DNA from: Longitalea arenae
Lineage (GTDB): Bacteria > Bacteroidota > Bacteroidia > Chitinophagales > Chitinophagaceae
Direction: 5' to 3'
Assembly (NCBI RefSeq): GCF_016924755.1
Contig: NZ_JAFFJX010000002.1
Span: 496,001 to 560,000, forward strand
DNA: 64,000 nt
Shown here piece by piece: positions 8,745-18,148 of this stretch. Both the position numbers and the translations under genes were made by a program. Under the pieces are notes generated by a model. It was not told the DNA's origin, did no database searches, and worked only from the letters and a program-made list of their open reading frames with translations. The stretch's first letter is position 1, and the number at the start of each line of letters is the position of its first letter.

Positions 8745-11096
8745 TTACTTTTTTATCATCGTAAGCAACAAAGCCGGTAAAAAGATGAGGTTGGTTAAGG
8801 TGGCCAGCACGAGGGTAAGCGAAGTAAGCCATCCTAACGCCTGGGTACCGCCGAACCCGCTAAAGCAGAATATTATGAACCCTGCAATGAGCGTCAACGA
8901 GGTATAAATGATACTAATCCCTGTTTTATGAATTGTATCAATGACCAGTTCATGTGAGGATTTTTTATTCTTTAATGAAAGCTCCTGTTTGTAGTTCACC
9001 AGGAACCGGATGGTTATATCGATTGCGATGCCCAAAGCCACAGAAAACACGAGTACGGTTGATGGTTTTATTGGAACGCCCGTCCAGCCCATAACCCCGG
9101 CCGTAATAATAAGCGGAATGATATTCGGGATCAGGGAACAGATCAGAATTTTAAACGATCTGAACAGGTATAACATACAAAGAGCGATCAGAAGGAAGGC
9201 CCAGAGAATACTTTCTTTCAGTCCGTTTATTATAAAGGCGCTGCCTTCGAGGAAGGTAACGCTGGTGCCGGTAAATTCAACATGGTATCTGGAAGTATCG
9301 AACAACTGGCGGCTGCGGCCTTCAATCGTGCTGATGAGCTCGGGCAGGCGTTTGCTACCTACATCGGCCATATTAACACTGATACGTGCCTGCCGGCGGT
9401 TACTATCCATAAAAGAGCTTACAATGCGTGTGAAGTTATTTTGTTTACCACTGCTGTCTGTTGATGCTTTTGCGCTGAGATATTGCGACAAAAAGAGCAG
9501 ATCCCCTTCATTGGGCACTTTGTAATTATTGCTGTCACCGTTATAATAGGCCTGGCGGGCGAACTTCAATCCCTCTACGATCGACAGCGGTCGGGCCATT
9601 TCCGGCTGTGCTGCAATAAACTGCGATAAAGAGTCGATGCGGGCAAAAGTTTGTACCGGACTGCGCCGCAATCCCTGCTTTTGTTTGGTATCCACTACGA
9701 TCTCAAGCGGCATTACCCCGCGGAAGTTGGCCTCGAAGTATTTCAGGTCTTTATAGATCTTGTCGGTCTTTGGCAGATCATCTACAATAAAACCAACCGA
9801 TTTCAATTTGAACATGCCGGCCACCGATGCTACCAGGATGAGGGCTGTTATGCCGTAAATGAGCTTTTGGTGATGTAAGGACCAGCGTTCGAGATTGTCC
9901 AGGATAGCGAGCAGCCATTTGTTCTCGAGGTAACGCATATGCCTTTTCCTGGGATCAGGCAAAAAGCTCAACACAGCCGGAATGAACATAATGGAAATAA
10001 AGAAAAGGGCCATGATATTGATGCCTGCTACTATACCGAATTCTTTCAGTACTTCACTTTTGGTAAGCCCGAACACTGCAAACCCAATGGCGGCCGCAAT
10101 ATTACAGAATAAGGTCACTATACCCATGCGGCTGATCATGGCAGTTAATGCTATCCGTTTTCTGCTTTCACCGGTAAAAACTTCGCCGTTGATATCGTTA
10201 TAAGCGGTGTGATATTTATTCAGGAAGTAAATACAGTTGGGAATTCCGATCACAACGATCAGTGGCGGTATCACGCCGGTAAGCAGGGTGATCTTATAAC
10301 CCATCCATTCAATGGTTCCCATACACCATATTACGCCGATGATCACTACGGCCAATGAAATGGCAGTAGCGCTGAAGCTGCGGAAAAAGACCAGTAAGAT
10401 AATGGCCGATAAAATAATAGAGCCCAGCAAAAACCACTGCATTTCAGCAGCCACTTTGGTAGCGAGGTTAGTGCGTATCAGCGGCAATCCGCTGTAATGC
10501 ATTTCGATATTGTGTTTACGGCCAAAGTCATCGGCTATTTCAACGATCTTCGCCACCACATCATTCCTGCGCTTCGAATTCAATACTTCTTTATTGATCC
10601 GGATCCCCATCATGTAGGTATTGGTAGCGGGGTTATATAGCAAACCTTTGTAAAAAGGCAGGTTGAAGAAAACGGCTGACATACTATCGAGCTCGGGTTG
10701 CGTTAACGATCGGCTGGCAAACACGGGAACCGCATTCAGTTTTTCATTCGCAAGATCCTTTACCAGGTTGGTAGCGGCGGGCACGCTCAATACATCTTCT
10801 ACTGCAGTTACGCCTCTGATCTGTTTAGCCAGTGCTGCATAATCATTAAAAACTGCAGCCCTGAAAAGGTTGGGTGTAGTAACGCCAATGGCCATCAGAT
10901 TCCCGTCTTCGCCAAACTGGCTGCGGAATGCCTGGTAGGCCTGGTATTTGGGATTATCGGTTGGAATAGCTCTTGCAAATTCATAACTCATCTGTACTTT
11001 CGAAGCGTGATAACCCATTACACCGGTAAGGGCCAGTAAGATGATTAACAGTGTCCAGCGAGACCGTAAAATGAACCGGGCGATTTTTTCCCACAT
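8745..11096 (-). CDS. RND-superfamily (MMPL/HAE3-type) transporter
   Basis: A 783-residue inner-membrane protein with two similar halves. Each half has one TM helix (first at about 11-30), a large periplasmic loop (about 35-200 and 430-600) and a block of five or so TM helices. Those blocks include a sterol-sensing-like region (LLTGVIPPLIVVIGIPNC; VLVFSVALGIAIDITIRFL). This is the layout of predicted RND exporters of the MMPL/HAE3 group, which move lipids or hydrophobic molecules using the proton gradient. There is no adjacent membrane-fusion or outer-membrane partner, as is usual for this group. It is divergent from the PorZ-like gene. Cargo unknown. Confidence 0.85.
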   Translation of the reverse strand: MWEKIARFILRSRWTLLIILLALTGVMGYHASKVQMSYEFARAIPTDNPKYQAYQAFRSQFGEDGNLMAIGVTTPNLFRAAVFNDYAALAKQIRGVTAVEDVLSVPAATNLVKDLANEKLNAVPVFASRSLTQPELDSMSAVFFNLPFYKGLLYNPATNTYMMGIRINKEVLNSKRRNDVVAKIVEIADDFGRKHNIEMHYSGLPLIRTNLATKVAAEMQWFLLGSIILSAIILLVFFRSFSATAISLAVVIIGVIWCMGTIEWMGYKITLLTGVIPPLIVVIGIPNCIYFLNKYHTAYNDINGEVFTGESRKRIALTAMISRMGIVTLFCNIAAAIGFAVFGLTKSEVLKEFGIVAGINIMALFFISIMFIPAVLSFLPDPRKRHMRYLENKWLLAILDNLERWSLHHQKLIYGITALILVASVAGMFKLKSVGFIVDDLPKTDKIYKDLKYFEANFRGVMPLEIVVDTKQKQGLRRSPVQTFARIDSLSQFIAAQPEMARPLSIVEGLKFARQAYYNGDSNNYKVPNEGDLLFLSQYLSAKASTDSSGKQNNFTRIVSSFMDSNRRQARISVNMADVGSKRLPELISTIEGRSRQLFDTSRYHVEFTGTSVTFLEGSAFIINGLKESILWAFLLIALCMLYLFRSFKILICSLIPNIIPLIITAGVMGWTGVPIKPSTVLVFSVALGIAIDITIRFLVNYKQELSLKNKKSSHELVIDTIHKTGISIIYTSLTLIAGFIIFCFSGFGGTQALGWLTSLTLVLATLTNLIFLPALLLTMIKK

Positions 11097-11426
11097 AAGA
11101 TATATCGAATATTAAATCTCAAATAACAAATACCATACTGGCCGCAAAGAAACTTAATTTAACAGGATTCAGGAAGTTTATTTGCCGCGCTCCCGAGCAT
11201 CTAAGCATGTTTTAATGTCAGGCAGTTAAGAAATTTTATTTTCTTAATATTAGGTTTTATTTCCAGTCCTCTAGTACGTTTTTTGCTTATAGTTTATTAT
11301 CAGGCACAACATATTTTTAATAAGCCGTTCTGCCGAACATCGCTTTTGCACAAAACTTTCTCCTGCTATTACCTGTCATTTTGGCCCGCAGTTGTATCTT
11401 ACTAAATCAACCACATATAATTACCT
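11097..11426. other. Divergent intergenic region
   Basis: This 330-base AT-rich gap separates the RND transporter (minus) from the PorZ-like gene (plus) and must hold both promoters. A TACCTTTG box lies at 11422-11429, right before the PorZ ATG. No gene or repeat is visible in it. Confidence 0.5.
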
Positions 11427-11429
11427 TTG
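11422..11429 (+). promoter_or_regulatory. TAnnTTTG-like box at the PorZ-like start
   Basis: TACCTTTG matches the -7 consensus but sits only 6 bases before the ATG at 11436. If used, the transcript would be leaderless. No TTTG lies at the expected -33 spacing, so it may be chance. Confidence 0.25.
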
Positions 11430-11435
11430 AAAACT

Positions 11436-13736
11436 ATGCTACAGCGGATCCTGGCCTTTTATTGCATGGCGCTCATCATTCCATTTGCTTCTACCGCTCA
11501 ATTGCAGCCAATAGGCCAATGGCGGGATCATTTACCTTATCAGCAGGTGAAAGGTGTTGCTTATACTGCCAACAGAATTTGGGCCGTTACTCCTTATAGT
11601 GTGTTCTCGGTTGATCCCGCTGACAACAGCATCGAACGCTGGAGCAGGACCAATGGGCTTGCTGAGACCGGCATCAGCGCTGTTGGCACCGAAGCAGGCG
11701 GAGAGCGGGTAATTATTGGCTATAACAACAGCAATATTGATGTATTGGTTGATGACAAGGTAATTAATATCGATGCGCTGAAAAACGCCGGACTGGCCGG
11801 CGATAAAACCATTAACGCGGTGCACATTGATCAGTCAATGGCTTACCTGGCCACTGGTATCGGCATTGTGGTGATTAACCTCGATAAATACGAAATAAAA
11901 GACACCTACATTATCGGCAACAATGGGGCAAAGACCAACGTGAACGCCATTGTCAGCGATCGTAATTTTTTGTATGCTGCTACTGAGGAAGGCATAAAGA
12001 AAGCGCCTGTCAAGGGGGTTAACCTGGCTGATTTCCGCAACTGGCAGCTGGTATCCGGCGCCAATGGATTACCTGCCGGCCGCGCACGCTCACTGGCATT
12101 GATCCAAAACAATTTGCTGGTGCTGAAAAACGATTCGCTTTGGCTACAATCCGGCAACAACTGGAGTTTGTTTTATCGCGATGGATGGACGATCCATAAT
12201 TGCACCGTATCAAATAACAGGATCCTCCTGAGCGAAACGAATAACATTACCGGCCGCGTAGTGGTGCTTACGCCAACCGGCTCATTCCAGCAAAGCATCC
12301 AGGATGCAGAATGGGTAAGGTCGCCACGGCAGGCTATCTATTTCCGCAATGAATGCTGGATCGCTGACACGATAGCAGGTTTGTCGAATTTTAACGGTTC
12401 TGCTTTCACGCGGTTCTTGCCCGATGCGCCTTATTCTGTTGCTACCGGCAAAATGCAGGCAGTGAATAACACGCTTTGGGTAGCAGCCGGAACGGTGAGC
12501 CCCCAATGGCAACCGGGCAATAATAAGAACGGCCTGTATACCTTACGTAATAATAGCTGGGCCTATTTTAACGGCAGCCGCTTTTCGATCCTGGATACGC
12601 TCACCGACCTGGTATCTGTAGCTGTTGATCCGAACGATGAAAGTGTTTGGGCGGGGTCATTCGGTGGCGGACTGCTGCATATTACAAAAGACAATACCGT
12701 TTCCATCTTCAAACAAAACTCGGTTATTCAACCTGCTCATTTCAGCTCGTCAAGTTATCGCGTAAGCGGTCTTGCTCTCGATGCAGAAAATAATCTATGG
12801 GTCGCTAATTATGGCAGCCTGAACCCCGTGCATGTTAAAAAAAGAGATGGCAGCTGGCGGTCTTTCATCATCCCCTTCGCCCTGCCAGAGCAGGCTGTTT
12901 CCCAGATCTTGATCGATAATAATGACCAGAAGTGGATAGTGCTGCCAAAGAACAATGGATTGGTTTGCTTCAATCATGGACAATCTATTGATAACCCCGG
13001 CGATGATCAATGGAAGCTCTTCCGCAGCGGGAAGGGTAATGGCAACCTGCCTGATAATGACGTGCGGTGTATTGCAAAAGATAAGAACAATTTTATTTGG
13101 GTAGGTACCTCCAAAGGTATTGGTGTTATACAGTGCCCGCAACAGGTGTTTACCAACGGGGGATGTGAAGCCCTGCTTCCCATTGTGCAGCAGGACAATT
13201 TTGCCGGATATTTGTTCCGTGACGAACAGGTTCAGGCGATTGCCGTTGATGGCGCCGACCGCAAATGGGTGGGTACTCAAAACGGCGTATGGCTCATCAG
13301 TGCCAATGGTGAAAAGATCCTGTACCGTTTTACGGAAAGCAATAGTCCACTGTTAAGCAATGATGTAAAACAAATGGCCATCGATGGCAAGACCGGGGAA
13401 ATATTCTTCGCCACCGACAAAGGCATTTGTTCTTTTCGCAGTACAGCTACTGAACCAACAGAAACTGCGCATGAAGCATTGGTATTTCCGAACCCTGTAC
13501 CGCCCGGCTACACCGGCACTATCGCTATCAGGGGTATCACCAATAATGCGATCGTAAAGATTACTGAGCTGAATGGCCGCCTGGTGCATCAAACAAAAGC
13601 GTTGGGCAGTCAGGCCATTTGGAATGGTAAAGATTATAAAGGCCGCCCAGTTTCAACCGGTATTTACCTGGTGCTGGTGAGCGACGAAAATCATCAACAA
13701 AAACTGGTTACCAAAATCGTATTTATACAAAAATGA
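11436..13736 (+). CDS. porZ: PorZ-like beta-propeller protein with T9SS C-terminal sorting domain
   Basis: Start chosen at the ATG 11436 (MLQRILAF, followed by a signal peptide ending STAQ). A TTG three codons upstream is also open. The protein has about 766 residues. The first two thirds are repeated propeller blades of the two-component-regulator type (NNLWVANYGS, FIWVGTSKGIGV, KWVGTQNGVWLI). The N-terminal blade starts QWRDHLPYQQVKGVAY, as in PorZ proteins. The C-terminus (VFPNPVPPG to STGIYLVLVSDEN) is a type A sorting domain for the type IX secretion system. PorZ is a surface component of the T9SS attachment complex that binds A-LPS in Porphyromonas. It could instead be another propeller cargo protein. 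The stop overlaps the start of recO by four bases. Confidence 0.75.
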   Translation: MLQRILAFYCMALIIPFASTAQLQPIGQWRDHLPYQQVKGVAYTANRIWAVTPYSVFSVDPADNSIERWSRTNGLAETGISAVGTEAGGERVIIGYNNSNIDVLVDDKVINIDALKNAGLAGDKTINAVHIDQSMAYLATGIGIVVINLDKYEIKDTYIIGNNGAKTNVNAIVSDRNFLYAATEEGIKKAPVKGVNLADFRNWQLVSGANGLPAGRARSLALIQNNLLVLKNDSLWLQSGNNWSLFYRDGWTIHNCTVSNNRILLSETNNITGRVVVLTPTGSFQQSIQDAEWVRSPRQAIYFRNECWIADTIAGLSNFNGSAFTRFLPDAPYSVATGKMQAVNNTLWVAAGTVSPQWQPGNNKNGLYTLRNNSWAYFNGSRFSILDTLTDLVSVAVDPNDESVWAGSFGGGLLHITKDNTVSIFKQNSVIQPAHFSSSSYRVSGLALDAENNLWVANYGSLNPVHVKKRDGSWRSFIIPFALPEQAVSQILIDNNDQKWIVLPKNNGLVCFNHGQSIDNPGDDQWKLFRSGKGNGNLPDNDVRCIAKDKNNFIWVGTSKGIGVIQCPQQVFTNGGCEALLPIVQQDNFAGYLFRDEQVQAIAVDGADRKWVGTQNGVWLISANGEKILYRFTESNSPLLSNDVKQMAIDGKTGEIFFATDKGICSFRSTATEPTETAHEALVFPNPVPPGYTGTIAIRGITNNAIVKITELNGRLVHQTKALGSQAIWNGKDYKGRPVSTGIYLVLVSDENHQQKLVTKIVFIQK

Positions 13737-14473
13737 CGCTCCATGTAACAAAAGGCATCGTGTTGCGAACGGTGAAGTATGGCGAAACCAGCGTGATCGT
13801 CAGCATTTTCACCGAGCTGTTCGGGATACAATCGTACATCGTGAATGGGGTTAGAACCTCTTCTAAAAAAGGAAGCGGTAAAGCCAACCTGTTTCAGCCG
13901 GGCGCAATTCTGGAATTGGTAGCCTATCATAACGATCTGCACCATTTGCAACGCCTGCGCGAGTTCAAATGGAGCCATTTATATCAGCATATCTTTTTCG
14001 ATGTAGTAAAAAATTCCGTAGCGCTGTTTATGGTTGAACTATTGTCGAAAACGCTGAAGCAACCAGAATCCAATCCGGAGCTTTTCTATTTTGCGGAAGA
14101 TGCGTTTATACATCTGGATAAAGCCGATGAGCAGGTGGTGGGCAATTTCCCGTTATACTTCGCCTTACACCTGGCTTCCTTCTATGGTTTTCGCTTTACC
14201 GACCGCTACACCGAAGAAACACCCTTTCTCGATCTGCAGGAAGGTGAATTTGTGCATGAGCATCCGGTTCACCCGCATTTTTTATCATACCCTTACAGCT
14301 ATATCACTTCCCAATTGCTGAAAGTAATGCAGCCAAACGAACTCACGCAGATACGACTTAACCAGGAGACCCGCCGCACCTTATTACACGCTTACCAGAT
14401 GTATTACGCCTTGCATATCCAGGATTTTGGCTTGATGAAAACCTTGCCGGTTTTGCAGGAAGTGCTTGGTTAA
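13733..14473 (+). CDS. recO: DNA repair protein RecO
   Basis: 246 residues. The N-terminal OB-fold (about 1-80: GIVLRTVKYGETSVIVSIFTE followed by GVRTS) is characteristic of RecO, which anneals SSB-coated strands and helps RecR load RecA on gapped DNA. The remainder is the helical domain. The four-cysteine zinc site of some RecO proteins is not evident here. The ATG overlaps the stop of the PorZ-like gene (ATGA), implying translational coupling of a repair gene to a surface-protein gene. It is followed by a word-repeat region. Confidence 0.88.
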   Translation: MTLHVTKGIVLRTVKYGETSVIVSIFTELFGIQSYIVNGVRTSSKKGSGKANLFQPGAILELVAYHNDLHHLQRLREFKWSHLYQHIFFDVVKNSVALFMVELLSKTLKQPESNPELFYFAEDAFIHLDKADEQVVGNFPLYFALHLASFYGFRFTDRYTEETPFLDLQEGEFVHEHPVHPHFLSYPYSYITSQLLKVMQPNELTQIRLNQETRRTLLHAYQMYYALHIQDFGLMKTLPVLQEVLG

Positions 14474-14520
14474 TGTGAACAGTGGGTGGTTAAGTGGGAG
14501 ATTTAAATCAATAACAAAGT

Positions 14521-14690
14521 GTTACAGGTTACAAGTTTCAGGAGTTCCGGTTACCAGTAACCCGGAATCAGGTACGAAGCTTAATAAACTTTTCAGGTTA
14601 CAATTTTCGATTTGTAAGCCTATCAACGCCTTGCAACCTGGAATCCGGCAACCGGTAACCGGCAATCGGTAACCGGCAACAGTTACTATT
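14521..14690. repeat. Word-repeat region (GGTTACA / CCGGTAA type)
   Basis: The left arm at 14521-14565 is made of related words (GTTACAGG, GTTACAAG, GGTTACCAG, GTAACCCGG). The right arm at 14632-14686 has inverted relatives (GCAACCTGG, then AACCGGTAACCGG and AATCGGTAACCGG). It fills the gap between the convergent recO and amidohydrolase genes. See the findings for the wider class. Confidence 0.7.
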
Positions 14691-15859
14691 TACAACAATC
14701 GCTCAACTGTAGACAAATCCTCTTTAATAACCAACACTCCCGGCTTCTTTCCGGGCTCAAAACTTCCTACCACCTCCTCCAGTTGCAGGGCCCGGGCGCC
14801 ATTCATTGTAGCCCATTGTAAGAGCTCGCTGGTGGCAATATGCGGAAAATGACGGCGGATCATTTGCATTTCGGCCAGTATGCTTAACCGGTGATTAGAC
14901 GCCAGGCTATCGGTGCCAATTACAATAGCCGCATTGAATTGCCGCAACAGATCAATATCCGGTATAGGATTACCGATATACTCGTTTGCATTGGGGCACA
15001 AACAGAAGAACAAATTAGCAATGGGCAATGGGCAACCCGCAATACATCTCAGATCGCTTTCATTGGTATTTGTATTGTGCACCAGGATCAGAGATTGATT
15101 GGGCAAAAAATGCGAAAGTGTAGCCTGCAGGCTTTGCCTGGCAGCTGGCTTATAAAAGTTTATGTCAATATTCAGCGCCTGGTAGAGCCGGTGAAAATCG
15201 CCGCTGCCTTTTTCTATAAACTCCCTTTCTGCGGCGCTCTCCTGGTTATGAATGGTCAGCAGGTGATTGCCCGGGAAGTGGGCGATCAACTGAAATAAGG
15301 CAGGAGAAACGGAATAAGGAGCATGCGGCACTATGGAATTGGAGGCCGCCGGCGTTCTGTATAAGCGGGCGAACTGGTCGTATACAGCCTTTGATGCCTC
15401 AAACCGCTGTTTGGCCGTACTTTCAATAAAACCCATGGTCTCAATGAAATTATGATACAGCAGCCGGCCCTGCTTTTTCTGTTCAATGGTATTGGCGGTA
15501 TTACAGATATCACCCACGGCTACGATACCATGCTGAAGCATGCTGTTCTCAGCCCCTGCAATGGCCTTTTTTATGATCTCGACATCAAACCCGCGTTGCT
15601 GAATAACCTGCACCAGAAAATCAACCATGCCGGTCTTTTCAGGAATGAGGCCTTTCATGTGGCTCAATTCCAGGTGGCAATGGCAGTTTACAAAACCAGG
15701 ACTTAAAATACCGGGAAACCGGGCTATGCCGTCCCCGGCTTCAGGAGCAGGAACAATGTCCACAATTTCCCCATCGGCGCTGGTAATCAAAACAGAATCG
15801 TTTGATAACCATTCAAAACCGGTAAATAAATGATCTGCCTGGAACTTTCTGTAATTCAT
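14690..15859 (-). CDS. Amidohydrolase-family deaminase/hydrolase
   Basis: 389 residues, of the cytosine-deaminase/TrzN-like branch of metal-dependent hydrolases. Visible metal and catalytic motifs are HxHLE (H60, H62), VPHAPYSVSP (about 180), a conserved IHNQES near 210 and VIGTDSLASN with the late Asp. The fold is a TIM barrel with a small N-terminal beta sandwich. The HxHLE form is shared with aminofutalosine deaminase and S-adenosylhomocysteine or guanine deaminases, so the substrate is not certain. Residues CPLPIANLFF (near 280) are encoded by two in-frame copies of the 7-mer that is expanded at 54314-54444. The gene is divergent from prfA. Confidence 0.8.
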   Translation of the reverse strand: MNYRKFQADHLFTGFEWLSNDSVLITSADGEIVDIVPAPEAGDGIARFPGILSPGFVNCHCHLELSHMKGLIPEKTGMVDFLVQVIQQRGFDVEIIKKAIAGAENSMLQHGIVAVGDICNTANTIEQKKQGRLLYHNFIETMGFIESTAKQRFEASKAVYDQFARLYRTPAASNSIVPHAPYSVSPALFQLIAHFPGNHLLTIHNQESAAEREFIEKGSGDFHRLYQALNIDINFYKPAARQSLQATLSHFLPNQSLILVHNTNTNESDLRCIAGCPLPIANLFFCLCPNANEYIGNPIPDIDLLRQFNAAIVIGTDSLASNHRLSILAEMQMIRRHFPHIATSELLQWATMNGARALQLEEVVGSFEPGKKPGVLVIKEDLSTVERLL

Positions 15860-15876
15860 GTAAGCGCTGAAACAAT

Positions 15877-15884
15877 TAACTTTG
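15877..15884 (+). promoter_or_regulatory. Candidate -7 box for prfA
   Basis: TAACTTTG matches TAnnTTTG. It would give a leader of about 80 bases before the prfA ATG at 15970. The -33 TTTG is not obvious. Confidence 0.35.
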
Positions 15885-15969
15885 CAGGTTTTAATAACGG
15901 CCGGAAAAACGGGTCATTGACCGAGGCGCATTTTTCCGGTTCCGGACCGTTCAAAATTAAGTCAAAACT

Positions 15970-17034
15970 ATGTTAGACAAGCTGGAAGCCATAAAAGCGA
16001 AGTTTGAGGACCTGGGGGTAGCATTGACCAACCCTGAAATTGTAAGCAATAACAGGAAATTCAGTGCTATGAGTAAGGAATACCGCAGCCTGGAAAAGAT
16101 CGTTAAAGCCTATGAAGAATATAAGAAGGTGCTGGGCGACCTGGAGATGTACAAGGAAGCCCTGAATGGCGAAGATGCAGAATTGCGTGAACTGGCGAAG
16201 GAAGAACTGCCGGCACTGGATGAAAACAAGGAAAAGCTGGAAGCCCATATTCGTCAGTTGCTGATACCGAAAGATCCGCAGGACGAAAAGAATTGTATTC
16301 TTGAGATCCGGGCCGGTACTGGCGGCGACGAGGCCAGCCTGTTTGCGGGTGACCTGCTGCGCATGTACTTGCGCTATTGTGAGAAGAAAGGCTGGAAAAC
16401 AGCCATTCTGAGCGAATCGGAAGGTACCGTAGGAGGTTACAAAGAGGTTCAGTTAGAAGTGACCGGTGAAGATGTGTACGGCACTCTGAAATTTGAAAGT
16501 GGCGTACACCGCGTACAGCGCGTTCCGGATACAGAAACTTCGGGCCGGGTACATACTTCGGCCGCAACCGTAGCCGTAATGCCTGAGGCCGAAGAAGTAG
16601 ATGTTGAGGTAAAGGATAGCGACGTAAAAATGGAAACTGCCCGAAGCGGCGGCGCCGGTGGCCAGAACGTAAACAAGGTAGAAACAAAAGTTATCTTAAC
16701 CCACCTGCCCACGGGTACGGTGGTTATGTGTCAAACGGAGCGTACGCAGTTAGGCAACCGCGAAAAAGCCATGCAAATGCTGCGTACCAAATTGTATGAA
16801 GAAGAAGTGCGTAAACAGGAAGAAGAAATTTCAAGACATAGAAAAAGTCTGGTAAGCTCAGGCGACCGCAGTGCAAAGATCAGAACTTATAATTACCCGC
16901 AGGGCCGTATTACAGATCATCGTATTGGCCTTACCGTTTACAACCTCGATGAAGTAATGAATGGCAATGTGCAGGAGTTCATTGATGCATTACAATTTGC
17001 TGAAAATGCTGAAAAGTTGGCTAAACAGAATTAA
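15970..17034 (+). CDS. prfA: Peptide chain release factor 1
   Basis: 354 residues, the normal RF1 length. The N-terminal domain is helical (1-100). The stop-codon recognition tripeptide P-D-T (186-188, PxT class) assigns it to RF1, which reads UAA and UAG, rather than RF2 (SPF). The catalytic GGQ (230-232, in [10 protein letters not shown]) hydrolyses peptidyl-tRNA, and the Gln is the site methylated by PrmC. The start ATG is preceded by an A-rich leader. An intrinsic terminator follows 22 bases after the stop, so it is a single-gene unit. Confidence 0.97.
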   Translation: MLDKLEAIKAKFEDLGVALTNPEIVSNNRKFSAMSKEYRSLEKIVKAYEEYKKVLGDLEMYKEALNGEDAELRELAKEELPALDENKEKLEAHIRQLLIPKDPQDEKNCILEIRAGTGGDEASLFAGDLLRMYLRYCEKKGWKTAILSESEGTVGGYKEVQLEVTGEDVYGTLKFESGVHRVQRVPDTETSGRVHTSAATVAVMPEAEEVDVEVKDSDVKMETARSGGAGGQNVNKVETKVILTHLPTGTVVMCQTERTQLGNREKAMQMLRTKLYEEEVRKQEEEISRHRKSLVSSGDRSAKIRTYNYPQGRITDHRIGLTVYNLDEVMNGNVQEFIDALQFAENAEKLAKQN

Positions 17035-17056
17035 TCGTACTGATATTTATCGCAGA

Positions 17057-17087
17057 AACGTCTTGTTAAAGCAGGACGTTTTTTTTA
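17057..17087 (+). terminator. prfA terminator
   Basis: Stem AACGTCTTG (17057-17065) pairs with CAGGACGTT (17072-17080), including one G-T pair, followed by a T run to 17086. Confidence 0.85.
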
Positions 17088-17710
17088 TGCCCTATATTAT
17101 AATGAATGTCCAACTTTGGTGCCCGTGAAAGGGCGCAATGGAACCAGACGCAGACCCACAGAGTGTTTCACAGCTTTCGCCCTGTCTTGCTGACTGTTCC
17201 ACAATATTGGGAACACGGCGGATGCAATAAACCTTAAGAAGGTTGCATTAATTTTTAATTAATTTGATAGTGTACTAATAAACGTTATAACGGTGGCTGG
17301 TACCGAAGTTAACAGAAGGACTTACACCTTTTCAATTAACGTTCGTTCGGTTTTATGATAGGAGTTTTACGTGTTGACACTGTATTCTGTAATACCCAAA
17401 AACACGCGAATGTTAACGTTTTACAAAAAGTCGAAAGAGGTTGATGAAATTCACGAAATACGTAGTTCCTTTGCATTAGAAATTTCAACGCGTTAGTTCT
17501 TTGCCAGATGAGTCCGGGTTCTTTTAATCGTACTTTAACGGGCTTCTCTATACTAATGGCATCGGATTTGCGTTATATAATAAAGTTCTTTTTTAACGAC
17601 TCACACAAAGCAGTCAATTTTCTCATAAGCAGTTAGTTTTGGTTACGGCCCCTGTTTCTACAGGGGCTATTTTTTTGTATATAACTATCTGACTTACAAG
17701 CCTCCACTTT
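17088..17710. other. Gene-free stretch with possible plus-strand small RNA
   Basis: No convincing coding region in 620 bases. Visible are a GTGCCC/GGGCGC hairpin (about 17119-17136), a TGTTCC/GGAACA hairpin near 17195-17215, an AACCTT/AAGGTT hairpin near 17230-17245, and a strong plus-strand terminator at 17648-17675. A 28-codon ATG frame at 17410-17496 and a 31-codon one at 17138-17233 exist but are too short to trust. It does not match tmRNA (no tag, no CCA end) or RNase P RNA as far as I can read. Confidence 0.4.
17648..17675 (+). terminator. Plus-strand intrinsic terminator with no gene upstream
   Basis: Stem GCCCCTG (17648-17654), loop TTTCTA, stem CAGGGGC (17661-17667), then TATTTTTTT. 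The prfA transcript already has its own terminator at 17057, so this one implies a separate transcript between the two. Confidence 0.8.
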
Positions 17711-18124
17711 TTACTTTACTCTTACAAATAAATGGTATACGGCAGCTATTACAGCACCCGCTGTATCAGCAATGATATCGATACCGTCGAAGCTACGGTT
17801 AGGAATATAGTCTCTTTGTAGAAATTCTAACCCAATCCCCAATCCGACACTAAAAAGTGTCAGCGCTACAATAATCTGCAGCCATTTTGATTTATGATTA
17901 CGCCGGAAATAGAGGTTAAATGCCCATAGCAAAACAATGCCGCCGAAGAGGATGGCGTGCACTACTTTATCAATACCTTCGGTAGAAAACACCCCGGCAC
18001 TCGGAATGGCCGAACCTGGCAGGCAGAGTAAAAAAATAGTTAAGGCGGTCCAGGCGATAGGAATGATCTTCCAGGTACAAAGCTTTTTAACAAGACGCAT
18101 CATATGAGGCGGAAGATAATGCAA
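17711..18124 (-). CDS. VanZ-family membrane protein
   Basis: 137 residues, with four hydrophobic segments (about 17-35, 50-70, 80-102, 112-132). The pattern LLCLPGSAIP, then GIDKVVHAILFGGIVLLW and FDGIDIIADTAGAVIAA, is that of VanZ-like proteins. These are small integral membrane proteins, some linked to teicoplanin resistance and most of unknown function. Met8 or Met9 could be the real start, as the first residues are polar. It lies 24 bases downstream of the anti-sigma gene on the same strand and may be co-transcribed with it. Confidence 0.75.
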   Translation of the reverse strand: MHYLPPHMMRLVKKLCTWKIIPIAWTALTIFLLCLPGSAIPSAGVFSTEGIDKVVHAILFGGIVLLWAFNLYFRRNHKSKWLQIIVALTLFSVGLGIGLEFLQRDYIPNRSFDGIDIIADTAGAVIAAVYHLFVRVK

Positions 18125-18148
18125 AAAAAATAGAGGTGAAAGACTAAA

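Noticed and set aside
17138-17233. 31-codon frame after prfA
   Set aside because: Too short, Cys-rich by chance, and lies within hairpin-forming sequence.
17100-17676. tmRNA or RNase P RNA
   Set aside because: No CCA-ended tRNA-like part, no tag frame ending ALAA, and none of the RNase P core words could be read.
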